Below, piece by piece: positions 8,666 to 16,935 of a stretch of 64,000 nucleotides of DNA; the stretch's first letter is position 1, and the number at the start of each line of letters is the position of its first letter. The DNA comes from Dechloromonas sp. TW-R-39-2 (GTDB lineage: Bacteria > Pseudomonadota > Gammaproteobacteria > Burkholderiales > Rhodocyclaceae): positions 2,139,001 to 2,203,000 of the forward strand of contig NZ_CP045202.1 in the NCBI RefSeq assembly GCF_016864195.1, given 5' to 3'. The notes under the pieces were generated by a model. It made no database searches. It was not told the DNA's origin and was given only the letters and a program-made list of their open reading frames with translations. The position numbers were made by a program, and so were the translations under genes.

Positions 8666-9148
8666 GTGCCTATTACATGGGATAGCAGACTGGATACCGG
8701 GATTGAAGTCATCGATGCCCAGCACAAGAGAATCGTCGGTTACATCAACGATCTGGAAATCGCCAAGCAGAAGGGCGACCGGCATCTGGTGACGGAAGTG
8801 ATCGAGCAGTTGATTGATTACACCCAGTCGCACTTCGGTTTTGAGGAAGCCATGCTGGAAGAGGCTGGCTACAAGTTTTTGAAGCCGCACAAGAAAGTGC
8901 ATGAACTGTTCATCAAGCGCATTACCGAATTCACCATGCGGGCAGCCAAGGGTGAAGATATTGCCGATGAATTGCACAGCATGCTGGCGAAATGGCTGCT
9001 CAACCACATTGCCAACGAAGACCGGGATTACGCCGTACTCGTCAAGCAGATGGTGAATGCAGAACCGGTTGCGGCTGCGCCGCAGGCACCGGTACAAAGC
9101 AGCAAGCCCGGCATCATTTCAGGGCTGCTCGGGCGCTTTTTCCGCTAG
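8666..9148 (+). CDS. Bacteriohemerythrin
   Basis: A 160-residue di-iron oxygen-binding protein. All seven ligands of the family are in place: His20, His56, Glu60 (HFGFE), His75 and His79 (HKKVH), His114 and Asp119 (HIANED). Residues 1-130 are the four-helix bundle; the last 30 residues are an alanine/proline-rich linker and a basic GLLGRFFR tail. The start is GTG at 8666, 6 bases after AAGGGGA. Hemerythrins store or deliver oxygen or detoxify NO in microaerobic bacteria, which fits the FNR-like palindrome upstream. Confidence 0.93.
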   Translation: MPITWDSRLDTGIEVIDAQHKRIVGYINDLEIAKQKGDRHLVTEVIEQLIDYTQSHFGFEEAMLEEAGYKFLKPHKKVHELFIKRITEFTMRAAKGEDIADELHSMLAKWLLNHIANEDRDYAVLVKQMVNAEPVAAAPQAPVQSSKPGIISGLLGRFFR

Positions 9149-9229
9149 AACCCGGAGAATTCCGGGCCGCCCGGCCTGTACGAGGCTGGCGGCCTTGGGG
9201 CCGCAGAGAAACTGCAGGCCGGGAAGGGT

Positions 9230-10093
9230 TCAGTCAATAAAGCGCATCGAGAGATCGAGCGCCTTGACATCCTTGGTCAAGGCACCGACCGAGATACGGT
9301 CGACGCCGGTTTCGGCAATGGAACGAATGGTTTCCAGCGTGACGTTGCCGGAAGCTTCGAGCACCGCACGGCCGGTATTGATCCGGGCCGCTTCGCGCAT
9401 CATGCCGAGTGAGAAATTATCGAGCAGGATCATCGTGGCCCCGGCATCAAGGGCAGTTTCCAGTTCGCGGATCGATTCGACCTCGATCTGGATGAACTTA
9501 CAGCGCGAACCGGCGCGTTCGGCCGCCAGTCGGGCTTCGGTCAGCGCACCGACAATGCTGCCGGCGGCGTGAATATGGTTTTCCTTGATCAGGATTGCAT
9601 CCCACAGGGCAAGCCGATGGTTGCCGCCGCCACCGGCACGAACGGCGTATTTCTGGGCGATACGCAAACCCGGCAGGGTCTTGCGGGTATCGACAACCTG
9701 GGCCTTGGTGCCTTCGATCGCATCGGCGTAAATCCGGGCCTTGGAAGCAACCGCCGAGAGTAGTTGAAGGAAATTCAGGGCAGTACGTTCTGCCGAAAGC
9801 AGGGCGCGGGCATTGGCGCTGATCTGGCAAAGAACGTGGTTGGCGGCAATCCGGTCACCATCGGCAGCACACCAGACGACAGTCGCATTCGGATCAAGCT
9901 TGAGAATGGCCTGATCGAACCAGGCCGTGCCGCACAAAACGCCTGGCTCGCGGGAAACCACGGTGGCCTGGGCAATGCGCCGGGCGGGAACCAGTTCGGC
10001 GGTAATGTCGCCGGCACCGATATCCTCAAGCAGGGCGGCATCGACGTTGCGGGTAATTTCAGAGGCGAGCGGGAAATCAAATTCGATGGACAT
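9230..10093 (-). CDS. nadC: Nicotinate-nucleotide pyrophosphorylase
   Basis: A 287-residue QPRTase that converts quinolinate and PRPP into nicotinate mononucleotide for NAD synthesis. Visible are EDIGAGDITAELV at the N-terminus, the RTALNFLQLLSAVAS helix, VVDTRKTLPGLR and KYAVRAGGGGNHR with substrate-binding Arg/Lys/His residues, ILIKENH and LEASGNVTLE. Length is normal. The ATG at 10093 gives the family N-terminus; the frame stays open upstream to 10513 without family features. It diverges from the glutamate-synthase-like gene 54 bp away. Confidence 0.95.
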   Translation of the reverse strand: MSIEFDFPLASEITRNVDAALLEDIGAGDITAELVPARRIAQATVVSREPGVLCGTAWFDQAILKLDPNATVVWCAADGDRIAANHVLCQISANARALLSAERTALNFLQLLSAVASKARIYADAIEGTKAQVVDTRKTLPGLRIAQKYAVRAGGGGNHRLALWDAILIKENHIHAAGSIVGALTEARLAAERAGSRCKFIQIEVESIRELETALDAGATMILLDNFSLGMMREAARINTGRAVLEASGNVTLETIRSIAETGVDRISVGALTKDVKALDLSMRFID

Positions 10094-10147
10094 GGAAGCG
10101 TTGAGTCGGCATGCTGGGAGCGGAATTGTACCGTTTGAGGAGCCTGC

Positions 10148-11629
10148 ATGTCCGAGATGATCGGTGTTTTTCATGTCAGCATCGGCGTGCTTGTTGCGCT
10201 GATTCTGGCCATCCTGCTCAGCTACTGGTATCTGCGCGACATCACCCAGAAGCGTCATACCGTTCTGCGCAACTTCCCGGTCATCGGCCATCTGCGGTTC
10301 TTTTTCGAGAGTCTGGGCGAGTATTTCCGGCAATATTTCTTTCTCGGCGACCGTGAGGAAATGCCCTTCAACCGGGCGACACGGGCCTGGGTCTATCGTC
10401 TGGCCAAGAACGAAGGCGGCATTCTCGGCTTCGGCTCGACTTACGACATCAATCAATCCGGGGCACTGATTTTCGTCAATGCCGCTTTCCCTGTGCTGGA
10501 AGCCGACCATCAACCGACACCTCCGGTACTGATTGGTGACGGCTGGTGCGACAAGCCGTTTTCAGCCCGCTCGCGGATCAACATCAGCGGCATGAGCTAT
10601 GGCGCGATTTCCCGTCCGGCCGTCCAGGCCCTGTCGCGCGGTGCGGCCATGGCCGGCTGTTACATGGATACGGGCGAGGGCGGCCTGAGCCCTTACCACC
10701 TTGAAGGTGGCTGCGATGTGATTTTTCAGATTGGCACGGCCAAGTATGGGGTGCGCGACAGCCAGGGCAAGCTCGACCCGACCAAGCTGCGTGAAATGGC
10801 GGCGCACGAAACGGTACGTGCCTTTGAAATCAAGCTTTCGCAAGGTGCCAAGCCGGGCAAAGGCGGCGTCTTGCCGGCAGCCAAGGTTACCGAAGAAATT
10901 GCCCGGATCCGCGGCATTGCCTTCGGCGTCGATTCGATTTCGCCGAATCGTCACCCGGAAACCGGGAACATGGATGAATTGCTCGATATGGTGGTCCAGG
11001 TGCGTGAAATCACCGGCAAGCCGGTCGGTATCAAAACTGCGATTGGCGGCTGGCAATTCATGCATGAGCTGATCGAAGCAGTTCGTCGACGCGGCCTCTA
11101 CTGTGCGCCGGACTTCCTGACCATCGACGGCGGCGAAGGCGGTTCAGGGGCTGCGCCGCAAGCACTGGCCGATCACATGGCGCTGTCGATCAACGAAGCC
11201 TTGCCCCGTGTCGTCGATGCGCTGATCGAAAGCGGTTTGCGCGACCGGATCAAGGTGATTGCGTCCGGCAAGCTGATCACCCCGGCCAAGGTGGCCTGGG
11301 CGCTGGCCTGTGGCGCCGATTTGGTCAATACGGCGCGCGGTTACATGTTTTCGCTCGGCTGCATCCAGGCCCTGCGTTGCCACCAGAACAGTTGTCCGAC
11401 CGGCATCACGACACACGACCCGCGCCTGCAGCGTGGCCTGGTGGTCGAGGACAAGGCCGAACGGGTGGCCGGTTATACACGCAACATGAACAAGGAAATC
11501 GAAATGATCGCCCACGCCTGCGGCCTGAAGCATGCCGGGGAGTTCAAGCGGGAGCACGTACGCATGGTCCAGCCCAACGGCCAGAGCATTTCACTCAATA
11601 TGCTCTACCCGTACCCACCCATTCGTTGA
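10148..11629 (+). CDS. FMN-binding glutamate synthase family protein, membrane-anchored
   Basis: A 493-residue protein resembling only the FMN/synthase domain of glutamate synthase. Residues about 8-27 form a membrane helix, so it should sit on the cytoplasmic face of the inner membrane. The FMN barrel shows INISGMSYGAIS, GEGGLSPYHLEGG, VGIKTAIGG and IDGGEGGSGAAP. The cysteines of a 3Fe-4S cluster are in CIQALRCHQNSCPTG. It lacks the N-terminal glutaminase domain. The true substrate and electron partner of this subgroup are not known. Its 3' end overlaps the convergent nnrE/nnrD gene by 35 bp. Confidence 0.85.
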   Translation: MSEMIGVFHVSIGVLVALILAILLSYWYLRDITQKRHTVLRNFPVIGHLRFFFESLGEYFRQYFFLGDREEMPFNRATRAWVYRLAKNEGGILGFGSTYDINQSGALIFVNAAFPVLEADHQPTPPVLIGDGWCDKPFSARSRINISGMSYGAISRPAVQALSRGAAMAGCYMDTGEGGLSPYHLEGGCDVIFQIGTAKYGVRDSQGKLDPTKLREMAAHETVRAFEIKLSQGAKPGKGGVLPAAKVTEEIARIRGIAFGVDSISPNRHPETGNMDELLDMVVQVREITGKPVGIKTAIGGWQFMHELIEAVRRRGLYCAPDFLTIDGGEGGSGAAPQALADHMALSINEALPRVVDALIESGLRDRIKVIASGKLITPAKVAWALACGADLVNTARGYMFSLGCIQALRCHQNSCPTGITTHDPRLQRGLVVEDKAERVAGYTRNMNKEIEMIAHACGLKHAGEFKREHVRMVQPNGQSISLNMLYPYPPIR

Positions 11630-13097
11630 ACAACTGGCGGGCCGGCGCTATCGTTTCGCCGGCCGTCATGCCGATCGGGCCACAGCCCTGGGCCAGCAAA
11701 CGGTCGGCTGCAGCACCGTGCAGGTGCACCCCGGCCAGCAAGGCTTCGAGCGCCGGCCACCCCTGAGCGAGCAGGGCCACGATCAGCCCGGTCAGCACAT
11801 CGCCCATGCCGGCGGTGGCCATGCCCGGATTGCCGGTGGAATTGATCCAGAAACGCCCGTCGACCGCAGCAATCACCGTACCGCAGCCTTTCAGCGCCAC
11901 GTGGCAGCGATAACGTTCGGCCAGACCACACGCTGCATCAAGGCGGGCAGCCTGCACCGCTTCGGTTGAACAGGCCAGCAGACGGGCGGCTTCGGCGGGA
12001 TGCGGGGTCAGGATTGCCGGGTTGGAACGGCTGGCCAGCGCAACCTGCAGATTGCCTTCGCGGGCGATCAGGTTGAGGGCGTCGGCATCGAGGACCAGCG
12101 GTTGATCGAGGCTGATCGCCGCCTCCAGCAATTCGCCAGCCTGCAACGACATGCCCAGACCGGGGCCACAGGCGAGGGCGGCCAGTTCGGTGAGCAACAG
12201 GTCCTTGCCCGTACGCAGCATCAATTCCGGCTGCTGGAGATCGCAGGCGGGCGCCGTGCTGTCGAGCAGGCCGAGATAGACGCGTCCGGCCCCGAGCTTG
12301 AGCGCCGCACGTCCGCTCAATAAAGCTGCGCCGACCATCGAATGGGCGCCACCGAGTATCCCGGCGCTGCCAAAACTGCCTTTGTGACTGTCTTTCCGGC
12401 GTGGCTTCAGACAGCCGGCGAAGTGCATCCGGGCCAGTTGCCAGGCGGTCGGCGGGAAATTGATCGACGGATCGATGCCGATATTCGCCACCCGGACTTC
12501 CCCGCAATGATCCGGCCCTGCTGCGGTCAACAAGCCCGGTTTGCCCGAAATGAAGGTGATCGTGTGCGTGGCCTCGATGGCCGGTTCGAAGACCTGGCCG
12601 GTATCGGCATTCAGCCCGGAGGGGCAGTCGAGTGCCAGCAAGGGGCAGTTGTCGCGCCGCTGCAGGCGATTCGCCGACTCGATCAGTGCCGCATGTCTGC
12701 CGCTCGGTGGCCGGCTCAGGCCGATGCCGAACAAGCCATCGACGATCAGTCCCCAGTGCTGTTGTTCGGGGATTTGTTCAAGCAATGTGCCGCCGGCCGA
12801 ACTAAAGCGTTGAAAAGCGGCAGCGGCATCGTCCGGCAGACTACTGACTTGCCCCGAAAAAACCAGATACACGGTCAAGAAACGCTGACGCAACAGTCGC
12901 GCTACTTCAAAGGCGTCGCCACCATTGTTGCCCGGACCGGCCAGCACCAGCACCGGTAGTCCATCATCGCTGACCAACTCGATTGCCCAGGCGGCAGCGG
13001 CTATACCGGCTCGTTGCATCAGCGGTTCATCGCGATGGCGGGATTCGATTTGACGCAAGGTACTGCTCAGGTAAAGGGCTGTATTCATGGATTTCAT
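11595..13097 (-). CDS. nnrE/nnrD: Bifunctional NAD(P)H-hydrate epimerase/dehydratase
   Basis: A 500-residue metabolite-repair enzyme restoring NADH and NADPH from their hydrated forms. Residues 1-210 are the epimerase (VLAGPGNNGGDAFEVARLL, DCPSGLNADTG). Residues about 225-500 are the ADP/ATP-dependent dehydratase (GSFGSAGILGGAHSM, ACGPGLG, ILTPHPAEAARLL and NPGMATAGMGDVLTG). Two in-frame ATGs, 13097 and 13088, are possible starts. It follows the NnrS gene on the minus strand with a 37-bp gap, so it may be the last gene of that operon, although it is a housekeeping enzyme. Confidence 0.93.
   Translation of the reverse strand: MKSMNTALYLSSTLRQIESRHRDEPLMQRAGIAAAAWAIELVSDDGLPVLVLAGPGNNGGDAFEVARLLRQRFLTVYLVFSGQVSSLPDDAAAAFQRFSSAGGTLLEQIPEQQHWGLIVDGLFGIGLSRPPSGRHAALIESANRLQRRDNCPLLALDCPSGLNADTGQVFEPAIEATHTITFISGKPGLLTAAGPDHCGEVRVANIGIDPSINFPPTAWQLARMHFAGCLKPRRKDSHKGSFGSAGILGGAHSMVGAALLSGRAALKLGAGRVYLGLLDSTAPACDLQQPELMLRTGKDLLLTELAALACGPGLGMSLQAGELLEAAISLDQPLVLDADALNLIAREGNLQVALASRSNPAILTPHPAEAARLLACSTEAVQAARLDAACGLAERYRCHVALKGCGTVIAAVDGRFWINSTGNPGMATAGMGDVLTGLIVALLAQGWPALEALLAGVHLHGAAADRLLAQGCGPIGMTAGETIAPARQLFNEWVGTGRAY
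11859..11869 (+). repeat. GTYGACCGCAG repeat, copy 3
   Basis: Exact copy (C form) inside the dehydratase domain, opposite to the gene; read by the gene as Ala-Ala-Val-Asp. Confidence 0.7.
12521..12531 (-). repeat. GTYGACCGCAG repeat, copy 4
   Basis: Exact copy (T form) inside the epimerase part of the same gene, same direction as the gene; read as Leu-Thr-Ala-Ala. Confidence 0.7.
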
Positions 13098-13134
13098 TCT
13101 AGCCGAAATGAATCGGCAGGATTTTGCGCCGCCC

Positions 13135-14385
13135 CTATTTCACCGCTTCATCACAGCCCTGGCCGCCGTCGGGGCGAGGCCCGGCCAGCACCTTCCACGC
13201 GTAAGCCAGATAGAGCATCCAGCAGCCCAGCCAGCTCACGCCGGCCAGCAGGATGAGCAAGGGATAGGCCGCGGAAAAAGCCGGCAGACCAGCGCTGCCA
13301 CGCATCAGCGCCGCGCTGAGCAGCAAGCCGGCTGAAATCAACAGCCAGCGGCGCTGATCCAGCCCGTGCCCGCTGTGCAGGCGGCCGGCAACAGCCATCA
13401 CGATGAGTATCGAGAGGCTGAGCGCACCGGCCAAAAGCAGGTGATGACCGGCGCTGATCAGGTTGTGGCCGCTGAGCAGGCCGAGTCCTATCGTGGCGTA
13501 GCCAAGCGCCATGCAGCCGTAGACCAGATAGGGAATCAGCACCCAGCGTTGCAACAGGGCACGGCCGACGTGCCAGTCGTTGAGCAGGTTGAATATGCCG
13601 GCCGCAGCGGCCAGCGCCAGCCAGCCGCTGGCATGGCTGCCGGGGAGCAGAAATTCGGCAAGGCTGTAGGCGGCAATGCTGAAAATGACCAGGTTGCGGC
13701 GTGGCGGACGGGCCAGATAAGGCGCCGCCATGCCGCCCTGGGCATCGAGTACGTCATTGACCAGGCGCATCGAGATACGTGACAGCGCGACGACGATCAG
13801 GATCATCATCAAGCCGACGCTCAGCCGCAACCAGGCCATCGCGTCAGCCTGACGGAAAAGAGCGACATAGAAGCCGCCATGCACGACGATCAAGCCAAGC
13901 AAGGCGTGGAAAAAGGCAAGGTGGCGGCGATTCGGGTCGCGCCACAGCGGGCCGCTCAAGCGGATGGTCAGCAGGATAAGGAAGCTCAGGTCGAGGATCG
14001 CTGCCGGCATCACGCCGATCCAGCCGGCCAGCAGATAGGCCAGGCGGCCGCCGAACCACAGCGCGAGCAGTTGGCGAACGGTGTTCGGGCGGACCGGTGC
14101 CGTCCCGGTAAACTCGATGATGGCGGTGAGCAGGAAGCCGGCAATCGATGCGCCGGCAAAACCGAAGATCAGTTCGTGGGCATGCCAGACGACGGGGCCG
14201 CCCGGCAAGTCGGGCTGTGGCAAAAGGCCACCCAAAATGCCCAGCCAGTAGCTCATGGCAAGCAAGGCGGAGAGCACGGTGAGCAGGAAGAACGGGCGGA
14301 ACGGACAGCACCAGAGGGCGGCCAGCGGGGCGGGTTCGCCGCCTGCCACGGTCAACCGGGGAAAACGGGCAAAATTGAATTTCAT
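13135..14385 (-). CDS. nnrS: NnrS family membrane protein
   Basis: A 416-residue inner-membrane protein with about 12 helices. NnrS hallmarks are ALWCCPFRPFFLL near the N-terminus, WHAHELIFGFAGASIAGFLLTAI with paired histidines, HALLGLIVVHGG, and the RISMRLVNDVLDAQGG loop. NnrS proteins bind haem and copper and relieve NO stress, apparently by protecting iron-containing metabolism. The start at 14385 overlaps the ABC ATPase stop by ATGA, so it is translated as part of the TonB/ABC operon. This links NO protection to metal uptake in one unit. Confidence 0.92.
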   Translation of the reverse strand: MKFNFARFPRLTVAGGEPAPLAALWCCPFRPFFLLTVLSALLAMSYWLGILGGLLPQPDLPGGPVVWHAHELIFGFAGASIAGFLLTAIIEFTGTAPVRPNTVRQLLALWFGGRLAYLLAGWIGVMPAAILDLSFLILLTIRLSGPLWRDPNRRHLAFFHALLGLIVVHGGFYVALFRQADAMAWLRLSVGLMMILIVVALSRISMRLVNDVLDAQGGMAAPYLARPPRRNLVIFSIAAYSLAEFLLPGSHASGWLALAAAAGIFNLLNDWHVGRALLQRWVLIPYLVYGCMALGYATIGLGLLSGHNLISAGHHLLLAGALSLSILIVMAVAGRLHSGHGLDQRRWLLISAGLLLSAALMRGSAGLPAFSAAYPLLILLAGVSWLGCWMLYLAYAWKVLAGPRPDGGQGCDEAVK

Positions 14386-15140
14386 TTTCGCGCCACCAGG
14401 GCAAAGGCAGCACGGACATCCGGCCACTGGATGAACTCGGCGGTATGGGCGAAGACCCAGCTTTCATCACGCTCGGTGACCGGCGTTTCAAGGCGGTGTT
14501 CGGCCACGATGGCCCCCGGCGAGCCGGTCATGATCAAGATGCGGTCGGCCAGGCGGATCGCTTCCATCAGGTCGTGGGTAATCATCAATACAGCGCTGGC
14601 ATGCGCCGCGCGCTCCCTGGCCAGTAGATCGTAGAGCTCGCTTTTGAGGCCGATGTCGAGTGCCGAAAAAGCCTCGTCAAGCAGCAGCAGATCGGGCTGG
14701 ACAGCAAAGGCCCTGGCCAGGGCCGCCCGGCTTTGCATGCCGCCGGAAAGCGCACCGGGAAATTTATCGAGATCATCTTCGTCCAGCCCCATGCTCAAGG
14801 CCAGTTGCCGCGCCCGGCTTGTTCGCTCGGGTCGTGCGATGCCTTGGGCCTTGAGGCCGAGGGCGATGTTTTCCAGCGTCCGTTTCCAGGGCAGCAGGCG
14901 CGGTTGCTGAAACATCATCGCCGGCCGAGAAAAACCGTTGTCGATCCGGCCTTCCCAGGGCGCCAGCAGGCCGGCGGCCAGGTTGAGCAAGGTCGTCTTG
15001 CCACAGCCGGACGGGCCGACCAGGGCGACGGCTTCGCCGGCATGAACGGTCAGGTTGATGTTGTCGAGGACGCGCTGGTAGCCGAAGCGATGATTCAGCG
15101 CCGAAATGCTTAATTGCTTGATGATGCCAACTCCCGCCAC
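14382..15140 (-). CDS. NitT/TauT-type ABC transporter ATPase
   Basis: A nucleotide-binding subunit of about 252 residues. Walker A is GPSGCGKTT, the signature LSGGMQSR, Walker B LLLLDEAF, and the switch His is in MITHDLMEA. It matches the SsuB/TauB group. The start is uncertain: no ATG precedes the beta-strand ISALNHRFGY, so I use GTG at 15140, which overlaps the permease gene by 31 bp; a later non-ATG start is possible. It powers the permease encoded just upstream. Confidence 0.88.
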   Translation of the reverse strand: MAGVGIIKQLSISALNHRFGYQRVLDNINLTVHAGEAVALVGPSGCGKTTLLNLAAGLLAPWEGRIDNGFSRPAMMFQQPRLLPWKRTLENIALGLKAQGIARPERTSRARQLALSMGLDEDDLDKFPGALSGGMQSRAALARAFAVQPDLLLLDEAFSALDIGLKSELYDLLARERAAHASAVLMITHDLMEAIRLADRILIMTGSPGAIVAEHRLETPVTERDESWVFAHTAEFIQWPDVRAAFALVARK

Positions 15141-15925
15141 GACTCGACCTTGCGCTTGACCGGTTCGAGCAACAGATATTCGATGGCCAGCAAGGTGCCG
15201 ACCAGCGCCACGATCCAGGCCATCGACGCCGCCGTGTCGAGATGGCTGCGCGATACGGCAAGCGCCGCACCGATACCGTCCTCGGTCGACAGCAATTCGG
15301 CCATCACGACAATCTTCCACGACATGCCGAGCGCCGCGATCCAGGCCGGGAAAAGGTAGGAAACAACGTGCGGCAGATAAATGTCGGTTAGCTTCATCCA
15401 GGTCGACAGCCCGAACATCCGGGCCAGTTCCTTCAACTGGCCGTCCAGCGTGCGCGTGCCTTGCATCGCACCGACAAAGATGATCGGGAAGCAGGCGATG
15501 AAAACGGTGAAGATCGGCGTGCCGTCGCCCGCCCCGAACCAGAGCAGCGCCAGGATCAGCCAGGCGATCGGCGGCATCCCGACCAGCACGGTGATGATCG
15601 GGCGCGACATCATCGATGCCGTCATCGAAACCCCGGCAGCGAGCCCGAGCAGGCTGCCGACCACGACCGAAAGCCCGAAACCGGCCAGCGCCCGGCGGGC
15701 CGTGATGCCGATTTCAGTCCACGCGCGGCCATCGTTCAACAAGCCACCCAGCGTGCTCAAGGCTTCGAGCGGGGTTGGCAGGATCAGCGGGCCGAAGGCT
15801 TCCGCGGTCAACGTCCAGACCGCCATGAAAATGCACAGGCTGGCCAACGAACCCCAGCCGCTCCACAGATAGTGGCCGGTGGCGGCCAGCCACTCGCCGA
15901 TAACGTTGCGCCCGGATTGACTCAT
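15110..15925 (-). CDS. NitT/TauT-type ABC transporter permease
   Basis: A 271-residue inner-membrane permease with about six helices. The EAA-type coupling loop is visible as KELARMFGLSTWMKLTDIYLP near residues 165-185. PTPLEALSTL after the first helix is typical of SsuC/TauC relatives. It overlaps the binding-protein stop by ATGA and precedes its ATPase. In this operon with a TonB receptor it probably imports a chelate or small ligand that the receptor brings across the outer membrane; the substrate is not evident. Confidence 0.9.
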   Translation of the reverse strand: MSQSGRNVIGEWLAATGHYLWSGWGSLASLCIFMAVWTLTAEAFGPLILPTPLEALSTLGGLLNDGRAWTEIGITARRALAGFGLSVVVGSLLGLAAGVSMTASMMSRPIITVLVGMPPIAWLILALLWFGAGDGTPIFTVFIACFPIIFVGAMQGTRTLDGQLKELARMFGLSTWMKLTDIYLPHVVSYLFPAWIAALGMSWKIVVMAELLSTEDGIGAALAVSRSHLDTAASMAWIVALVGTLLAIEYLLLEPVKRKVESWRELASSSN

Positions 15926-16914
15926 CGGGCGTAGAAAGCGTCATCCGGCATTTTGCCGCCGACCAGGGCCGGGTTCCTGGCATGCAATTGGCCGAGGAAA
16001 AACTCGAGTTCCGGCCTGGCTTGCGCCGTCGTCACATGACGCGTCTGGCTAACGGCCATGGCATCGGCTACCGCTTCCGGACTGAGCAGGTCAATCCGTT
16101 TGGCGACCATTTCACCGCATTTGAGTGCATTTTTCTGGCACCAGAGCAGCGACTGTTCGTAAGCCGCCATGATCTTCGCCTGCAGCGCTTCGTCTTTCAG
16201 GGCTTTGCCGATGACCGCAATGCCGGCTTGCGGAATGCGGGTTTCACGCTTGAACAGGCGGCCCCATTCCTGTTGCAGGTCGACGCTGCGATGCAACTCG
16301 GGAGCAATCAGGCTGACCGGGAAGGATTGGGTCTTGCGCAGCGCCATCGATACGGCCGGCTCGGCCAGCAAGGCATGGTCGACCCGCCGACTGACCAGCA
16401 ATTGCATGGCATCGAGCGGCGAACCGACATAACGCAGCTTGAAATCTTTCTTGGCGTCGAGTCCCTGTTTCTCGGCGATCAATTCAAAAACGATGTCCGG
16501 CATGTCGGCCCGGAAAGGCATGGCGATTTCCTTGCCCTTGAAATCGCTCAGCGTTTTTGCCGTCTTGTCACGCGAGACCATCCACAAAACACCCCAGGTC
16601 GAGATGTTGAGCAACTTGAGCCCGACGCCGCGGTTATACAGATTGGCAGCGACATTGCTTGGCATCGCCACGAAATCTGCCTTGCCGCCGAGCACCAGCA
16701 CACGCAACTGATCCGGATCTTTCCAGGTCTGGAATTCGACATGGTCGGCAATGTCTTTCAAGGCACCGCTGTCGATCATGTGGATCAGCGGCGTCGAGAC
16801 CGCTGCCGGCGGGCCTGACAGAACCAGCCGGGGCAAGCGCTCGGCCTGGGCCGGTGTCAGGCCAAGCCAACCGAGAAGGGCGAGGGCGGTAAAGCGGGCA
16901 AAGCAGGATTTCAC
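15922..16914 (-). CDS. NitT/TauT-type ABC substrate-binding protein
   Basis: A 330-residue periplasmic protein with a signal peptide (KSCFARFTALALLGWLG, cleavage near AQAE) and a two-lobed binding fold: LVLSGPPAAVSTPLIHMID, GKADFVAMPSNVAANLY, the hinge ISTWGVLWMVS and RVDHALLAEPAV. Two cysteines 9 apart near residue 260 (WCQKNALKC) could form a disulphide. The class includes taurine, nitrate, thiamine-precursor and metal-chelate binders. It starts 22 bp after the TonB receptor stop, so both are co-transcribed. Confidence 0.88.
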   Translation of the reverse strand: MKSCFARFTALALLGWLGLTPAQAERLPRLVLSGPPAAVSTPLIHMIDSGALKDIADHVEFQTWKDPDQLRVLVLGGKADFVAMPSNVAANLYNRGVGLKLLNISTWGVLWMVSRDKTAKTLSDFKGKEIAMPFRADMPDIVFELIAEKQGLDAKKDFKLRYVGSPLDAMQLLVSRRVDHALLAEPAVSMALRKTQSFPVSLIAPELHRSVDLQQEWGRLFKRETRIPQAGIAVIGKALKDEALQAKIMAAYEQSLLWCQKNALKCGEMVAKRIDLLSPEAVADAMAVSQTRHVTTAQARPELEFFLGQLHARNPALVGGKMPDDAFYAR

Positions 16915-16935
16915 GGGGCAGGGTCTCGAAAAGGA

